Below are positions 41,572-50,134 of a stretch of DNA of 60,554 nt, in pieces. The stretch lies in the NCBI GenBank assembly GCA_023383705.1, contig JAHDYM010000008.1:1-60554 (forward strand). The letters are read 5' to 3'. A program made the translations under genes and the position numbers. The notes under the pieces were generated by a model. That model was not told where the DNA came from, ran no database searches, and worked only from the letters and a program-made list of their open reading frames with translations. Each line of letters starts with the position of its first letter. Position 1 is the stretch's first letter. This stretch comes from Gammaproteobacteria bacterium. Lineage in GTDB: Bacteria; Pseudomonadota; Gammaproteobacteria; Steroidobacterales; GCA-2729495.

Positions 41572-44022
41572 ATGCTGAACCTTGCAGAGTACCGTCAGCG
41601 GCCCGCCTTGCTGGCCGATTGGCTGCCATGGGCGGGGCTGATCGCGCCGGGTGTCGTCTTGAACAAGGACGGCAGCTTTCAGCGCACGGCGCGCTTTCGT
41701 GGGCCGGATCTGGACAGCGCAACGCAGGGCGAACTGATCGCCACCACGGCGCGGCTGAACAACGCTCTGCGCCGGCTGGGTTCGGGCTGGGCGCTGTTCG
41801 TGGAAGCCGAGCGCCAGTCGGCGGCGGACTATCCGCATTCCGATTTCCCCGAACCGCTGTCGTGGCTGGTGGATGAGGAACGCCGCGCCGCCTTCGAGGA
41901 ATCGGGCAATCACTTCGAGAGCGCCTATCACCTGACGCTGGCCTACCTGCCGCCGGAAGAATCCCGCGCCCGTGCGGCCAAGCTGCTCTACGAGCACGCG
42001 CCGGGCGATGGCGTGGACTGGCGCGGTCGGCTCGATGCCTTCGTGGCGGAAACCGATCGCGTGTTCGACCTGCTCGATGGCGTGATGCCGGAAATCGCCT
42101 GGCTCGATGACGCGCAGACGCTGACCTACCTGCACGCCACGGTTTCGACACGGCGCTACCGGCTGGCGTTGCCTGAGGTGCCTTTCCACCTCGACGCGCT
42201 GCTGGCCGATTCCGCCCTGGTCGGCGGCCTCGCGCCCATGCTGGGTGATCAGCACCTGCGCGTGGCGTCGGTGCGGGGCTTCCCGACTTCGACCTGGCCT
42301 GGCCTGCTGGACGACCTCAACCGCCTCGGCTTTGCCTATCGCTGGAGTACGCGCTTTCTCTGCCTCGACAAAGCCGAGGCGGAAAAGGAGCTGGGCCGCC
42401 TGCGCCGGCAGTGGTTTGCCAAGCGCAAGAACGTCATCGCACTGCTGCGCGAAACCATCTTCCAGCAGGAATCGCCGCTGGTGGACACGGATGCCAGCAA
42501 CAAGGCAGCCGACGCGGACGCGGCCTTGCAAGAGCTGGGAAGCGATCAAGTCGCGTTCGGCTATCTCACCGCCACGGTGACGGTGCTCGATACCGACCCG
42601 GCCGTGGCCGACGAGAAGCTGCGCATGGTGGAGCGCGTGATTCAGGGCCGGGGCTTCGTCACCATCCCCGAAACGCTCAACGCAGTCGATGCGTGGCTGT
42701 CGTCCATACCGGGCAACGCCTATGCCAATGTGCGCCAGCCCATCGTCTCGACGCTGAACTTGGCGCACATGATGCCGGTGTCCGCCGTGTGGGCCGGGCC
42801 GGAGAAAAATGCCCACCTCGACGGCCCGCCGCTTATCGTCACGCGTACCGATGGCGCGACGCCGTTCCGGCTGGTGACGCACATCGGCGACGTGGGGCAC
42901 ACGCTGGTCGCCGGCCCGACCGGCATGGGCAAGTCTGTTCTGCTGGCGATGCTGGCCTTGCAGTTCCGCCGCTATGGCGGTTCGCGCATTTTCGCCTTCG
43001 ACATGGGGCGATCCATGCGAGCGACGGTGCTGGGCCTGGGGGGCGAACACTACGATCTGGGCGCGGACGGCGGCATTGCCTTCCAGCCACTCGCGCGCAT
43101 CGACAGCGAAGGCTACCGCACCTGGGCGGCCGAATGGATCGAAGGCCGCTTAGTGCATGAAGGCGTGACCGTCGGCCCCGACGAGAAAGCCGCTATCTGG
43201 TCGGCGCTGGGAAGTCTTGCCGGTGCGCCAATGGAACAGCGCACGATGACCGGGCTTTCGGTGCTGCTGCAATCGAATGCGCTGCGGCAAGCGTTGTCGC
43301 CGTATGTGCTGGGCGGCGCACACGGCAAGCTGCTGGATGCCGACCGCGACCGGCTTGGCAGCGGCGACGTGCAAGGCTTCGAGATGGAAGAACTCATGCA
43401 CAGCCCCGCCGCCGTGCAAGCGGTGCTGCGCTACCTGTTCGCCCGCTTCGATGCGCGTTTCGACGGTGCGCCCACGCTGCTGATCCTCGATGAAGCGTGG
43501 TTGTTCCTCGATGAACCGTCCTTCGCGGCGCGCATCCGGCAATGGCTCAAGACGCTGCGCAAGAAAAACGTGTCGGTGATCTTCGCCACGCAGAGCCTTG
43601 CGGACATCAAGGATTCGACCATCGCGCCCGCGATCATCGAAAGCTGCGCGAGCAGGATCTTTCTCCCTAACCCGCAGGCGACCGAACCGCAGATTCGCAC
43701 AATCTACGAGGGCTTCGGCCTCAACAGCCGGCAAATCGAGATCGTCGCCACCGCGCAGCCCAAGCGCGACTACTACTACCAATCGCGCCTAGGCAATCGC
43801 CTGTTCGACCTCGACCTGGGGCCAGCCGCGCTCGCCTTCGCGGGCGCATCCACACCGCAAGACCAACGCGACATAGACCGCGTGCTCACGCAGGCCGGCG
43901 CTCCCGGCTTCGCCGTCGCGTGGTTGCGCCATCGCGGCCTCGATTGGGCCGCCGACCTGCTGCCGTCCTCACCTGCGGCGGCTTCTTTTCTTTCCCAACC
44001 ACGACAGGAGAACCTGCCATGA
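41572..44022 (+). CDS. trbE: Conjugal transfer ATPase TrbE
   Basis: An 816-residue VirB4-family ATPase, the largest motor of the channel. CagE_TrbE_VirB domain in the first half (LPWAGLIAPGVVLNKDGSFQ), Walker A AGPTGMGKSVLL near residue 450 and Walker B LLILDEAWLFLDEPSF near 638. GGGGGAC precedes ATG 41572. The stop overlaps trbJ by 4 bases. Intact. Confidence 0.96.
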   Translation: MLNLAEYRQRPALLADWLPWAGLIAPGVVLNKDGSFQRTARFRGPDLDSATQGELIATTARLNNALRRLGSGWALFVEAERQSAADYPHSDFPEPLSWLVDEERRAAFEESGNHFESAYHLTLAYLPPEESRARAAKLLYEHAPGDGVDWRGRLDAFVAETDRVFDLLDGVMPEIAWLDDAQTLTYLHATVSTRRYRLALPEVPFHLDALLADSALVGGLAPMLGDQHLRVASVRGFPTSTWPGLLDDLNRLGFAYRWSTRFLCLDKAEAEKELGRLRRQWFAKRKNVIALLRETIFQQESPLVDTDASNKAADADAALQELGSDQVAFGYLTATVTVLDTDPAVADEKLRMVERVIQGRGFVTIPETLNAVDAWLSSIPGNAYANVRQPIVSTLNLAHMMPVSAVWAGPEKNAHLDGPPLIVTRTDGATPFRLVTHIGDVGHTLVAGPTGMGKSVLLAMLALQFRRYGGSRIFAFDMGRSMRATVLGLGGEHYDLGADGGIAFQPLARIDSEGYRTWAAEWIEGRLVHEGVTVGPDEKAAIWSALGSLAGAPMEQRTMTGLSVLLQSNALRQALSPYVLGGAHGKLLDADRDRLGSGDVQGFEMEELMHSPAAVQAVLRYLFARFDARFDGAPTLLILDEAWLFLDEPSFAARIRQWLKTLRKKNVSVIFATQSLADIKDSTIAPAIIESCASRIFLPNPQATEPQIRTIYEGFGLNSRQIEIVATAQPKRDYYYQSRLGNRLFDLDLGPAALAFAGASTPQDQRDIDRVLTQAGAPGFAVAWLRHRGLDWAADLLPSSPAAASFLSQPRQENLP

Positions 44023-44756
44023 AGACCCGTGTGCTTTCCGTTTCGCTCGCCGCCGCGCTGGCCGGCTCGCTGATGCTCGCCCAGCCGGCGGCGGCACTCA
44101 CCTTCGTTGATCCCGTCAACTTGGTGCAGAACACGCTGACTGCCATCCGCACGCTGGAGCAGATCAACAACCAGATCAACCAGCTCCAGAACGAAGCGCA
44201 GATGCTGATGAACCAGGCGCGCAATCTGGCGAATCTCGACTTCAACATCGTCAACCGGCTGCGCTCGACGCTCGCCACCACCGAACGCCTGATTGCCGAG
44301 GCGCAGGGACTGGCCTACGACGTGCAGAACATGGATCGGGAATTTGCCCGGCTGTACCCGGAGCAGTACGCGGCCACCGTCAGCGGCGACCAGATGCTGC
44401 GTGATGCCCGCGAGCGGTGGAAGAACACGCTTGACGGCCTGCACACCGCGATGCGGATGCAGGCGCAGGTGTCGCAGAACCTGGCGCAAGACGAAAGCGC
44501 GCTGGCCGATCTGGTCAGCCAGAGCCAGTCCGCGACCGGCGCGTTGCAGGCCGCGCAGGCGACCAACCAGCTTCTCGCCTTGCAGGCCAAGCAGTCGATC
44601 CAGGCCCAGCAGCTCCAGATCACGCAAGACCGGGCGGCCTCGCTGGAACTGGCGCGGCAGGCAGCGGCGACCGAACGCGCCCGCGAAGTGCGGCGGCGCT
44701 TCCTCGGCACCGGTACGCCGTACACGCCGCAGTCCGTCAATTTCTACAACAACTGA
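44019..44756 (+). CDS. trbJ: Conjugal transfer protein TrbJ
   Basis: A 245-residue VirB5-type periplasmic protein. Signal peptide VSLAAALAGSLMLAQPAAA, then a long helical region beginning with IRTLEQINNQINQLQNEAQM. VirB5-type proteins sit at the pilus tip. ATG 44019 overlaps the trbE stop; the longer frame starting upstream is rejected because it covers the trbE 3' end. Confidence 0.93.
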   Translation: MKTRVLSVSLAAALAGSLMLAQPAAALTFVDPVNLVQNTLTAIRTLEQINNQINQLQNEAQMLMNQARNLANLDFNIVNRLRSTLATTERLIAEAQGLAYDVQNMDREFARLYPEQYAATVSGDQMLRDARERWKNTLDGLHTAMRMQAQVSQNLAQDESALADLVSQSQSATGALQAAQATNQLLALQAKQSIQAQQLQITQDRAASLELARQAAATERAREVRRRFLGTGTPYTPQSVNFYNN

Positions 44757-44768
44757 CAGGGGGCGGCC

Positions 44769-45095
44769 ATGCGATGCGTTCCTGTCCTACTGGCCGTGCT
44801 GCTGACCGCTTGCGGCCAGCAGCCGGCCGAAGACCTGGCCGCGACCTTGGCCGCCGATCCCGTGCGGCTCAAGGCGCTGCGCGCCCAATGCGCGGCCGAC
44901 CGGCAAGCCGCAGGCGAAGACGCCTGCCGGGCCGCCGCCGAAGCCTTCCGGCGGCGCTTCTTCGCCGGCCACACCGGGCCGGGCGAATACGGCTCGCTGG
45001 CAGAACTGCCGCCGATCCCGGCGAGCTTCGACACGCCCGACGACGACGCGCAGCAAGGCGAGGCGCCGCTCGCCGCTACGGAGGACACGCCATGA
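44769..45095 (+). CDS. trbK: TrbK/EexN-like exclusion lipoprotein
   Basis: A 108-residue lipoprotein with lipobox LLTAC (MRCVPVLLAVLLTACGQQPA), then LAATLAADPVRLKALRAQCA and CRAAAEAFRRRFFAG. The spacing of DP, Leu and Cys residues is the EexN/TrbK pattern. In RP4, TrbK gives entry exclusion and is not needed for transfer. Located between trbJ and trbL as in RP4. Related to the lipoprotein at 36885. Confidence 0.85.
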   Translation: MRCVPVLLAVLLTACGQQPAEDLAATLAADPVRLKALRAQCAADRQAAGEDACRAAAEAFRRRFFAGHTGPGEYGSLAELPPIPASFDTPDDDAQQGEAPLAATEDTP

Positions 45096-46456
45096 ACGAC
45101 GTGACCATCATCGACCGCTTCCTCGATACGTTTTCGCGCTACATCGACTCCGGCTTCGGGCTACTTCAAGGCGAAGTGGCGTTCCTGACAGCCACGCTGA
45201 TCGTCATCGACATGACCATCGCCGGGCTGTATTGGGCCATGAGCCATGCGACAGGCCAGGGCGAGGACGTCATCGCCAAGCTGCTGCGCAAGGTGCTCTA
45301 CGTCGGCGCCTTCGCCTACATCATCGGCAACTTCAACTGGCTGGCCAGCATCGTCTTCCGGTCGTTCGCCGGTCTGGGCATCACCGCCACTGGCTCGGCC
45401 ATCACGATGGAGAACTTCTTGCAGCCGGGCCGGCTGGCGAAGACCGGCATCGACGCGGCTGCGCCGATCCTCGACCAGATCGGCGACATGGCCGGCTTCC
45501 CCGAAGTGTTCGTGAACCTCGACCCCATCGTGGTGCTGTTCATCGCCTGGCTGGTGGTGATCCTCTGCTTCTTCGTGCTGGCGGTACAGCTTTTCATCAC
45601 CTTGATCGAGTTCAAGCTGACCACGCTTGCCGGCTTTGTCCTGATCCCTTTTGCGCTCTGGAATAAAACCTCGTTCCTCGCGGAAAAGGTGCTCGGCAAC
45701 GTGGTGTCGTCAGGCATCAAGGTGCTAGTGCTGGCCGTCATCGTCGGCATCGGTTCGGGTCTGTTCGCAGAGTTCCAGGTGCATCCCGACGAGCCTTCCA
45801 TCGACCATGCGCTGGTCGTGATGCTGGCCTCGCTCGCGCTGCTGGCGCTGGGCATCTTCGGCCCTGGGATCGCCAGCGGCCTTGTGTCCGGTGCGCCGCA
45901 GCTCGGCGCCGGGGCGATTGCCGGTGCTGCCGTCGGCGCGGTCGGTACGGGCGTTGCCATCGGTGCTGCCGCGACGGGCGTGGGCGGTGCGGTCATGGCG
46001 GGCGCACGCATGGCCCCGGCCGCCGCCAAGCTGGCCGGCAGCGGCGCACGCGCTGCCACGTCGGCGGCCAGCAGCGCCAAGTCGGCATTCCAGGCCGGTT
46101 CCGCCGCTGCGGGTGGCGGGGCCAAGGGCGCGGCGGCTGGCTTCGGCAATGTCGCCAAGACCGGCGCACAGGCAGCAGGCCGCCGCGCTGCATCGGGTGT
46201 CTCCGCTGCCGGACAGAAGGTGGCCGATTCCTTCCGTTCTGGCTGGAACGGCGGCGCTGCCGGCTCCGGCCAGGCCGCCGCAGACGAAGGCGCGGACAGC
46301 ACTGCCAGCGCACCGAAGCAGGAGCAGCCCGCTTGGGCCAAGCGGATGCACCGCCGCCAGCAAATCACCCATGCCGCGACCACCGCCGCCCACACGCTGC
46401 GCGGGGGCGACGGCGGCGGCTCGGGGCAAGGCCCGAGCCTGCGCCCCGATGAATGA
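45092..46456 (+). CDS. trbL: Conjugal transfer protein TrbL
   Basis: A 454-residue VirB6-type polytopic protein. Six or so membrane segments occupy residues 25-290 (FLTATLIVIDMTIAGLYWAM, VVLFIAWLVVILCFFVLAVQ); the last 160 residues are a low-complexity Ala/Gly/Ser cytoplasmic tail ending in RRQQITHAATTAAHTLRGGD. It forms part of the inner-membrane pore. ATG 45092 overlaps trbK. Confidence 0.93.
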   Translation: MNDVTIIDRFLDTFSRYIDSGFGLLQGEVAFLTATLIVIDMTIAGLYWAMSHATGQGEDVIAKLLRKVLYVGAFAYIIGNFNWLASIVFRSFAGLGITATGSAITMENFLQPGRLAKTGIDAAAPILDQIGDMAGFPEVFVNLDPIVVLFIAWLVVILCFFVLAVQLFITLIEFKLTTLAGFVLIPFALWNKTSFLAEKVLGNVVSSGIKVLVLAVIVGIGSGLFAEFQVHPDEPSIDHALVVMLASLALLALGIFGPGIASGLVSGAPQLGAGAIAGAAVGAVGTGVAIGAAATGVGGAVMAGARMAPAAAKLAGSGARAATSAASSAKSAFQAGSAAAGGGAKGAAAGFGNVAKTGAQAAGRRAASGVSAAGQKVADSFRSGWNGGAAGSGQAAADEGADSTASAPKQEQPAWAKRMHRRQQITHAATTAAHTLRGGDGGGSGQGPSLRPDE

Positions 46457-46486
46457 CCCGATACCTGACCACCAAGGAGAACCCTT

Positions 46487-47191
46487 ATGCGATTCAAGCG
46501 ACCGCAGGTGCGCTATGCCGACACGCCGCAGCCTGCCACCCCTTACCAGTCCGCCGCGCAGGTGTGGGACGACCGCATCGGTTCGGCCCGCGTGCAGGCG
46601 AAGAACTGGCGGCTGATGGCCTTCGGCTGCCTCACGCTCGCGCTGCTTATGGCTGGCGGCCTGTTGTGGCGCTCGGCGCAGTCCATCGTCACGCCCTATG
46701 TCATTGAGGTCGATCAGTCGGGGCAAGTGCGCGCCGTGGGCGAGGCGGCGACGCCGTACCGGCCCGCTGATGCGCAGATTGCGCACCACCTGGCGCGCTT
46801 TGTGACGCTGGTGCGCTCCCTGTCCATCGACCCCATCGTAGTGCGGCAGAACTGGCTGGATGCCTATGACTACACCACCGACAAGGGCGCGGCCGTGCTC
46901 AACGACTACGCCAGCAAGAACGATCCCTTCGCCCGCATCGGCAAGGAGTCGGTGACGGTGCAGATCACCAGCGTTGTCCGCGCCAGCGACACGTCTTTCA
47001 ACGTGCGCTGGACGGAACAGCGGTTCATCAACGGCGCACCCGCTGGCACCGAGCGGTGGAACGCCGTGCTTTCCACCGTCCTGCAAACCCCGCGCACCGA
47101 ACAGCGCCTGCGCAAGAACCCGCTAGGTATCTATGTCAATGGCCTGTCGTGGAGCCGCGAACTGGATTCTTCCGAAGGAGCCAAACCATGA
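46487..47191 (+). CDS. trbF: Conjugal transfer protein TrbF
   Basis: A 234-residue VirB8-type protein: cytoplasmic start MRFKRPQVRYADTPQPATPY, one membrane helix (LMAFGCLTLALLMAGGLLW) and an NTF2-like periplasmic domain with VIEVDQSGQVRAVGEA. VirB8-type proteins link the inner-membrane and periplasmic parts of the channel. AAGGAGA precedes the ATG; the stop overlaps trbG. Confidence 0.94.
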   Translation: MRFKRPQVRYADTPQPATPYQSAAQVWDDRIGSARVQAKNWRLMAFGCLTLALLMAGGLLWRSAQSIVTPYVIEVDQSGQVRAVGEAATPYRPADAQIAHHLARFVTLVRSLSIDPIVVRQNWLDAYDYTTDKGAAVLNDYASKNDPFARIGKESVTVQITSVVRASDTSFNVRWTEQRFINGAPAGTERWNAVLSTVLQTPRTEQRLRKNPLGIYVNGLSWSRELDSSEGAKP

Positions 47192-48189
47192 GCCAGTCTT
47201 TCCGCTTTTACGCTTTCGTGCTGACAGTGGCGGCCCTGTCGGGCTGCGCCTCGCAGGGTAAGCCGCCACCGTCCATCTCGCTCGATGAGCCAGTGCAGGC
47301 GCAGGAGCTGCCAGAGCCGCTCGCGCCGGTGGAAGTGGTCGCCGTGCCCGAGCCTCTGGCACTCCCGGCACAGTTGAAGCCGTTGCCTGAAGTGGACACG
47401 TCCCCGGCCGCGCCGGAGCCGACCGACGAGAAGGTGCGCGTGTCCCGTGCCAATGCGGAGGCGCGCATCGCGCCGACCCGCGAGGGCTACGTCAACGCGA
47501 TTCAGGTGTGGCCTTTCACCGATGGCGCGCTGTATCAGGTCTATGCCGCGCCGGGGCGCGTGACCGTGGTTTCGCTCCAGCCGGGCGAAGAACTGGTGAC
47601 GGTCGCCGCAGGCGACACGGTGCGCTGGATCGTCGGCGACACGTCCAGCGGTAGCGGCGCCGACCTTCGCGTGAACGTGCTGATCAAGCCGATCCGCTCG
47701 GCCCTGAAAACCAATCTGGTCATCACCACCAGCCGCCGGACGTACCTGCTGGAACTGACCTCGACCGAGAAGACGTGGATGGCTTCGGTTTCCTGGGAGT
47801 ACCCGAAAGACCGGATGCTGGCCTTGCAGCGCCAGTCGCAGGCGGCCAGCGCCGCCGCTCCAGTCGATACCGGCTTGTCGCTGGAAAAGATCCGCTTCCG
47901 CTACGCGGTCAGCGGCAGCAATCCGCCGTGGAAGCCGCTGCGCGCCTTCGACGACGGCGAAAAGGTCTATATCCAGTTCCCGCCCGGCATCGCCCAAGGC
48001 GAACTGCCGCCGCTGTTCGTCATCGGCGCGAAGGGTGACGGGCAACTGGTGAACTACCGATTCCGCCCGCCGTACTACATCGTGGATCGGCTGTTCGGCG
48101 CGGCAGAACTGCGCTTGGGCGGTGATGGCGGCGACGTGGTACGCATCGAGCGCACCGATGGCGTAGCCTCAAGGAGTGGGAGGAACTGA
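47188..48189 (+). CDS. trbG: Conjugal transfer protein TrbG
   Basis: A 333-residue VirB9-type protein with lipobox LSGC near residue 19. A Pro/Glu-rich linker follows, then the CagX/VirB9 beta domain with YVNAIQVWPFTDGALYQVYA and VNYRFRPPYYIVDRLFGAAE. It makes part of the outer-membrane core with TrbI. ATG 47188 overlaps trbF; trbI starts 2 bases after its stop. Confidence 0.94.
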   Translation: MSQSFRFYAFVLTVAALSGCASQGKPPPSISLDEPVQAQELPEPLAPVEVVAVPEPLALPAQLKPLPEVDTSPAAPEPTDEKVRVSRANAEARIAPTREGYVNAIQVWPFTDGALYQVYAAPGRVTVVSLQPGEELVTVAAGDTVRWIVGDTSSGSGADLRVNVLIKPIRSALKTNLVITTSRRTYLLELTSTEKTWMASVSWEYPKDRMLALQRQSQAASAAAPVDTGLSLEKIRFRYAVSGSNPPWKPLRAFDDGEKVYIQFPPGIAQGELPPLFVIGAKGDGQLVNYRFRPPYYIVDRLFGAAELRLGGDGGDVVRIERTDGVASRSGRN

Positions 48190-48191
48190 CC

Positions 48192-49460
48192 ATGAGCCAG
48201 GACAACACTTCCGACCTCACCACGCCGCAGGCGGGCAAGGTAGCACCCGAGGCGGTGGCGCTGCGCGCCCAGCCGCGCCCGGTCACGCGCCTGAACCGGC
48301 GCACGCTGGCCATCCTCGCAGGCACCCTGTCGGTCGCTGTGCTCAGCGCGCTGATGTGGTCGCTGCAACCGCAAAGGCGAGGCGCAAACGAGCAGACCGA
48401 GCTTTACAACGTCGATCGCGTGTCGAAGTCGGAAGGGCTGGACGCGCTACCAGCCGACTACTCGAAGTTGCCGCCCAAGGTGCCGGAGCTTGGGCCACCG
48501 CTGCCTGGCGATCTTGGCCCGGCCATCGTGAAGTCGCAGCAGCCGGTGACGGCCGCCTACGCGGCCCCCGGCCACGACCCAAACGACGCGCTACGCAAGG
48601 AAGCCGAATCGGCGGCGGCATCATCGGTGTTCTTCCGCTCAGGTTCGCAGAAGGCCGCGCCGGTAGCGCAGACGCAAGTGGCCGCTGCGCCGGGCTTCGC
48701 CGCTAATGCGGCGTTCGACCCACTCGCGGCTGGCCCAGCCTCGACGGCGGCCCAGCCTGCCGATCCGACCGCCGTACAGAACCGGCAAGACCAGAAAGAG
48801 GCTTTCCAGAAAGCCGGAACCACGGAAACCCGTAATTCTGGCAATCTGACCCTGCCGGCTTCGCCGTATCAGGTCATGGCCGGAACGGTGGTCGCCGGGG
48901 CGCTGCTGACGGGCATCAAGTCGGACTTGCCGGGCGACGTGATCGCCACGGTGACGGAGCCGGTCTATGACACGGCCACCGGCAAGTTCCTGCTGATCCC
49001 GCAGGGTTCTCGCATCCTGGGCAAATACAACAGCCAAATCAGCTACGGGCAGAGCCGCGTGCAGGTGGTATGGAACCGGATCATCCTGCCCGACACGTCT
49101 TCGCTCACGCTCGACAACCTGGCGGGCACCGACCCGGCCGGTTATGCCGGGCTGGAAGATGATGTGGATTGGCATTGGGGTCGCATTTTCGCCGGCGCGG
49201 CGCTGACCACGCTGTTGGGTGTCGGTGCCGAACTGGCCGCGCCGGAGAACCGGCAGGACGGTGATCGCATCATCATCGCCGGCCGCGACAGCGCCCAGGA
49301 CAGCATCAATCAGGTCGGCCAAGAGATGACCCGGCGCAACCTCAACATCCAGCCCACCTTGACGGAGCGCCCCGGCTTGCCGGTACGCATCATCGTCAAC
49401 CGCGATCTTGTGTTGCGGCCGTACCAGCCGCTTTTCTTCAACAGGGGGACTTCACGATGA
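48192..49460 (+). CDS. trbI: Conjugal transfer protein TrbI
   Basis: A 422-residue VirB10-type protein spanning both membranes. Cytoplasmic N-terminus, one helix (RTLAILAGTLSVAVLSALMW), a Pro/Ala-rich periplasmic stretch and the beta-barrel domain with YQVMAGTVVAGALLTGIKSD, LLIPQGSRILGKYNSQISYG and PVRIIVNRDLVLRPYQPLFF. Full length. Stop overlaps the DUF2274 gene. Confidence 0.95.
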   Translation: MSQDNTSDLTTPQAGKVAPEAVALRAQPRPVTRLNRRTLAILAGTLSVAVLSALMWSLQPQRRGANEQTELYNVDRVSKSEGLDALPADYSKLPPKVPELGPPLPGDLGPAIVKSQQPVTAAYAAPGHDPNDALRKEAESAAASSVFFRSGSQKAAPVAQTQVAAAPGFAANAAFDPLAAGPASTAAQPADPTAVQNRQDQKEAFQKAGTTETRNSGNLTLPASPYQVMAGTVVAGALLTGIKSDLPGDVIATVTEPVYDTATGKFLLIPQGSRILGKYNSQISYGQSRVQVVWNRIILPDTSSLTLDNLAGTDPAGYAGLEDDVDWHWGRIFAGAALTTLLGVGAELAAPENRQDGDRIIIAGRDSAQDSINQVGQEMTRRNLNIQPTLTERPGLPVRIIVNRDLVLRPYQPLFFNRGTSR

Positions 49461-49699
49461 CGACGCGCAAGCTGCGGCTCGGGCCGCTGCCGAAAACGGA
49501 ATCCACGAAGCTGACCTTTGCCTGCCCGGCCAGCCTGAAAGCCGACCTTGACCGATACGCGGCGCTGCACGCGCAAACCTACGGCGAGGCGGTCGATGCC
49601 ACGGTGCTGATTCCGCACATGCTGGAAGCCTTCATGGCCGGGGATCGGGGATTCAGGAAGGGAGGCGCGAGCAAGGCCTCGCCGCCGAAGCCAAGCTGA
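49457..49699 (+). CDS. DUF2274-domain protein, last gene of the trb operon
   Basis: An 80-residue protein: LRLGPLPKTESTKLTFACPA, SLKADLDRYAALHAQTYGEA, VLIPHMLEAFMAGDRGFRK. The strand-helix-helix pattern resembles a ribbon-helix-helix regulator. It closes the transfer operon in this family and may control it. ATG overlaps the trbI stop. Confidence 0.9.
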   Translation: MTTRKLRLGPLPKTESTKLTFACPASLKADLDRYAALHAQTYGEAVDATVLIPHMLEAFMAGDRGFRKGGASKASPPKPS

Positions 49700-49731
49700 T
49701 GATGCGAGTTTCCGCTGGTGGTCATCCCTCT

Positions 49732-49756
49732 AACGCGCAGCCAAAGGCTGCGCGTT
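49732..49756 (+). terminator. Terminator at the end of the trb operon
   Basis: AACGCGCAGCC, AAA, GGCTGCGCGTT: a perfect 11-bp stem with a 3-base loop, followed by CTTCGTTCT, 33 bases after the DUF2274 stop. Confidence 0.8.
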
Positions 49757-49987
49757 CTTCGTTCTGGAGGACGGCGACCTATTGGGCTATGATGACCAAA
49801 TGCGGCCACCGTCTGCTGGCAATCGTCCCCGATACAGCACGCTCCGGCTTTCTACCGCAAAGCTCTTATGTGGCTCCCAGCCCACAACGCCGCAGTCTCG
49901 CAAGGCGGCCCGAAGTAGAGCTAAACCCGCGCCCCATTTAGACTTCCGGCCATCAAGCCATTTTCACAAATGACTTGACGCCGCCAA
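49757..49987. other. Right-end flank of the element, no supported gene
   Basis: 230 bases between the terminator and attR. Frames of 60-80 codons exist in two phases but have no conserved sequence or ribosome site. Integrase arm sites would be expected here; I see no clear repeat shared with the left end (2177-2350), where the int promoter should lie. Confidence 0.5.
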
Positions 49988-49995
49988 TTTTTTAC
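49988..49995 (+). other. attR: attR of the conjugative element
   Basis: TTTTTTAC at the right junction. To its right the DNA reads back, on the minus strand, as the first eight codons of dtd; to its left the frame is foreign (codon AAT in place of AAA). Shares TTTTTTA with attL at 2169-2175. Confidence 0.85.
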
Positions 49996-50016
49996 CCTTT
50001 GCAGCAGCGCAATCAT
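49993..50016 (-). pseudogene. dtd: dtd codons 1-8, separated from the rest by the element
   Basis: ATG at 50016 reads MIALLQRV on the minus strand, then a Lys codon of the att core, after which element DNA begins. Joined to 2173-1751 it gives MIALLQRVKKASVSVAG, the standard Dtd start. This fixes the integration site to the base-pair level apart from the length of the T run. Confidence 0.9.
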
Positions 50017-50134
50017 CCTTCTGGTTCCATAAATCGTGAATTTTTATCCGAAAAGAGTGCTTTCAAACCACTATCCCAGCTTTTATGAATTTGTGGTGTT
50101 ATGCATTCAAATTAACGGTATTAAAAAGCATAAC
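50017..50134. promoter_or_regulatory. AT-rich divergent promoter region of dtd and the peptide transporter
   Basis: Distinctly AT-rich host DNA (ATAAATCG, AATTTTTATCC, TTAAAAAGCATAACG) between the dtd start and the binding-protein gene. It must hold the promoter of the transporter operon and the original dtd promoter. No single -35/-10 pair is convincing. Confidence 0.4.

Larger units (their letters stand above)
2169..49994 (+). mobile_element. Tn4371-family integrative and conjugative element
   Basis: Both ends are defined by the split dtd gene and a shared core TTTTTTA (2169-2175 and 49988-49994). From left to right the backbone holds integrase, radC-like, DUF932, parB-like, DUF736, XRE, DUF2958, DUF2285, AlpA-like, repA, parA, DUF2840, traF, relaxase, LysR, traG, trbBCDEJKLFGI and DUF2274. 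This is the content and order of Tn4371-type elements, which are known to use short sites of the form TTTTTYAT. Size is about 47.8 kb. Cargo covers chr-ars, tet(C)/IncQ, a defence-like ATPase and an SMR/SDR module. The relaxase 3' end is lost, so self-transfer is uncertain. Confidence 0.93.

Noticed and set aside
41104..43050. 648-codon minus-strand frame
   Set aside because: Antisense to trbC, trbD and trbE; no domains or ribosome site.
45725..47086. 453-codon minus-strand frame
   Set aside because: Antisense to trbL and trbF, low-complexity sequence.
49699..49973. Two overlapping small frames near the right end
   Set aside because: No ribosome site of note and no conserved pattern; left as unassigned end DNA.
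50039..50046. TTTTTATC considered as the right attachment core
   Set aside because: The dtd start codons lie between it and 49995, so the junction must be at 49988-49995.
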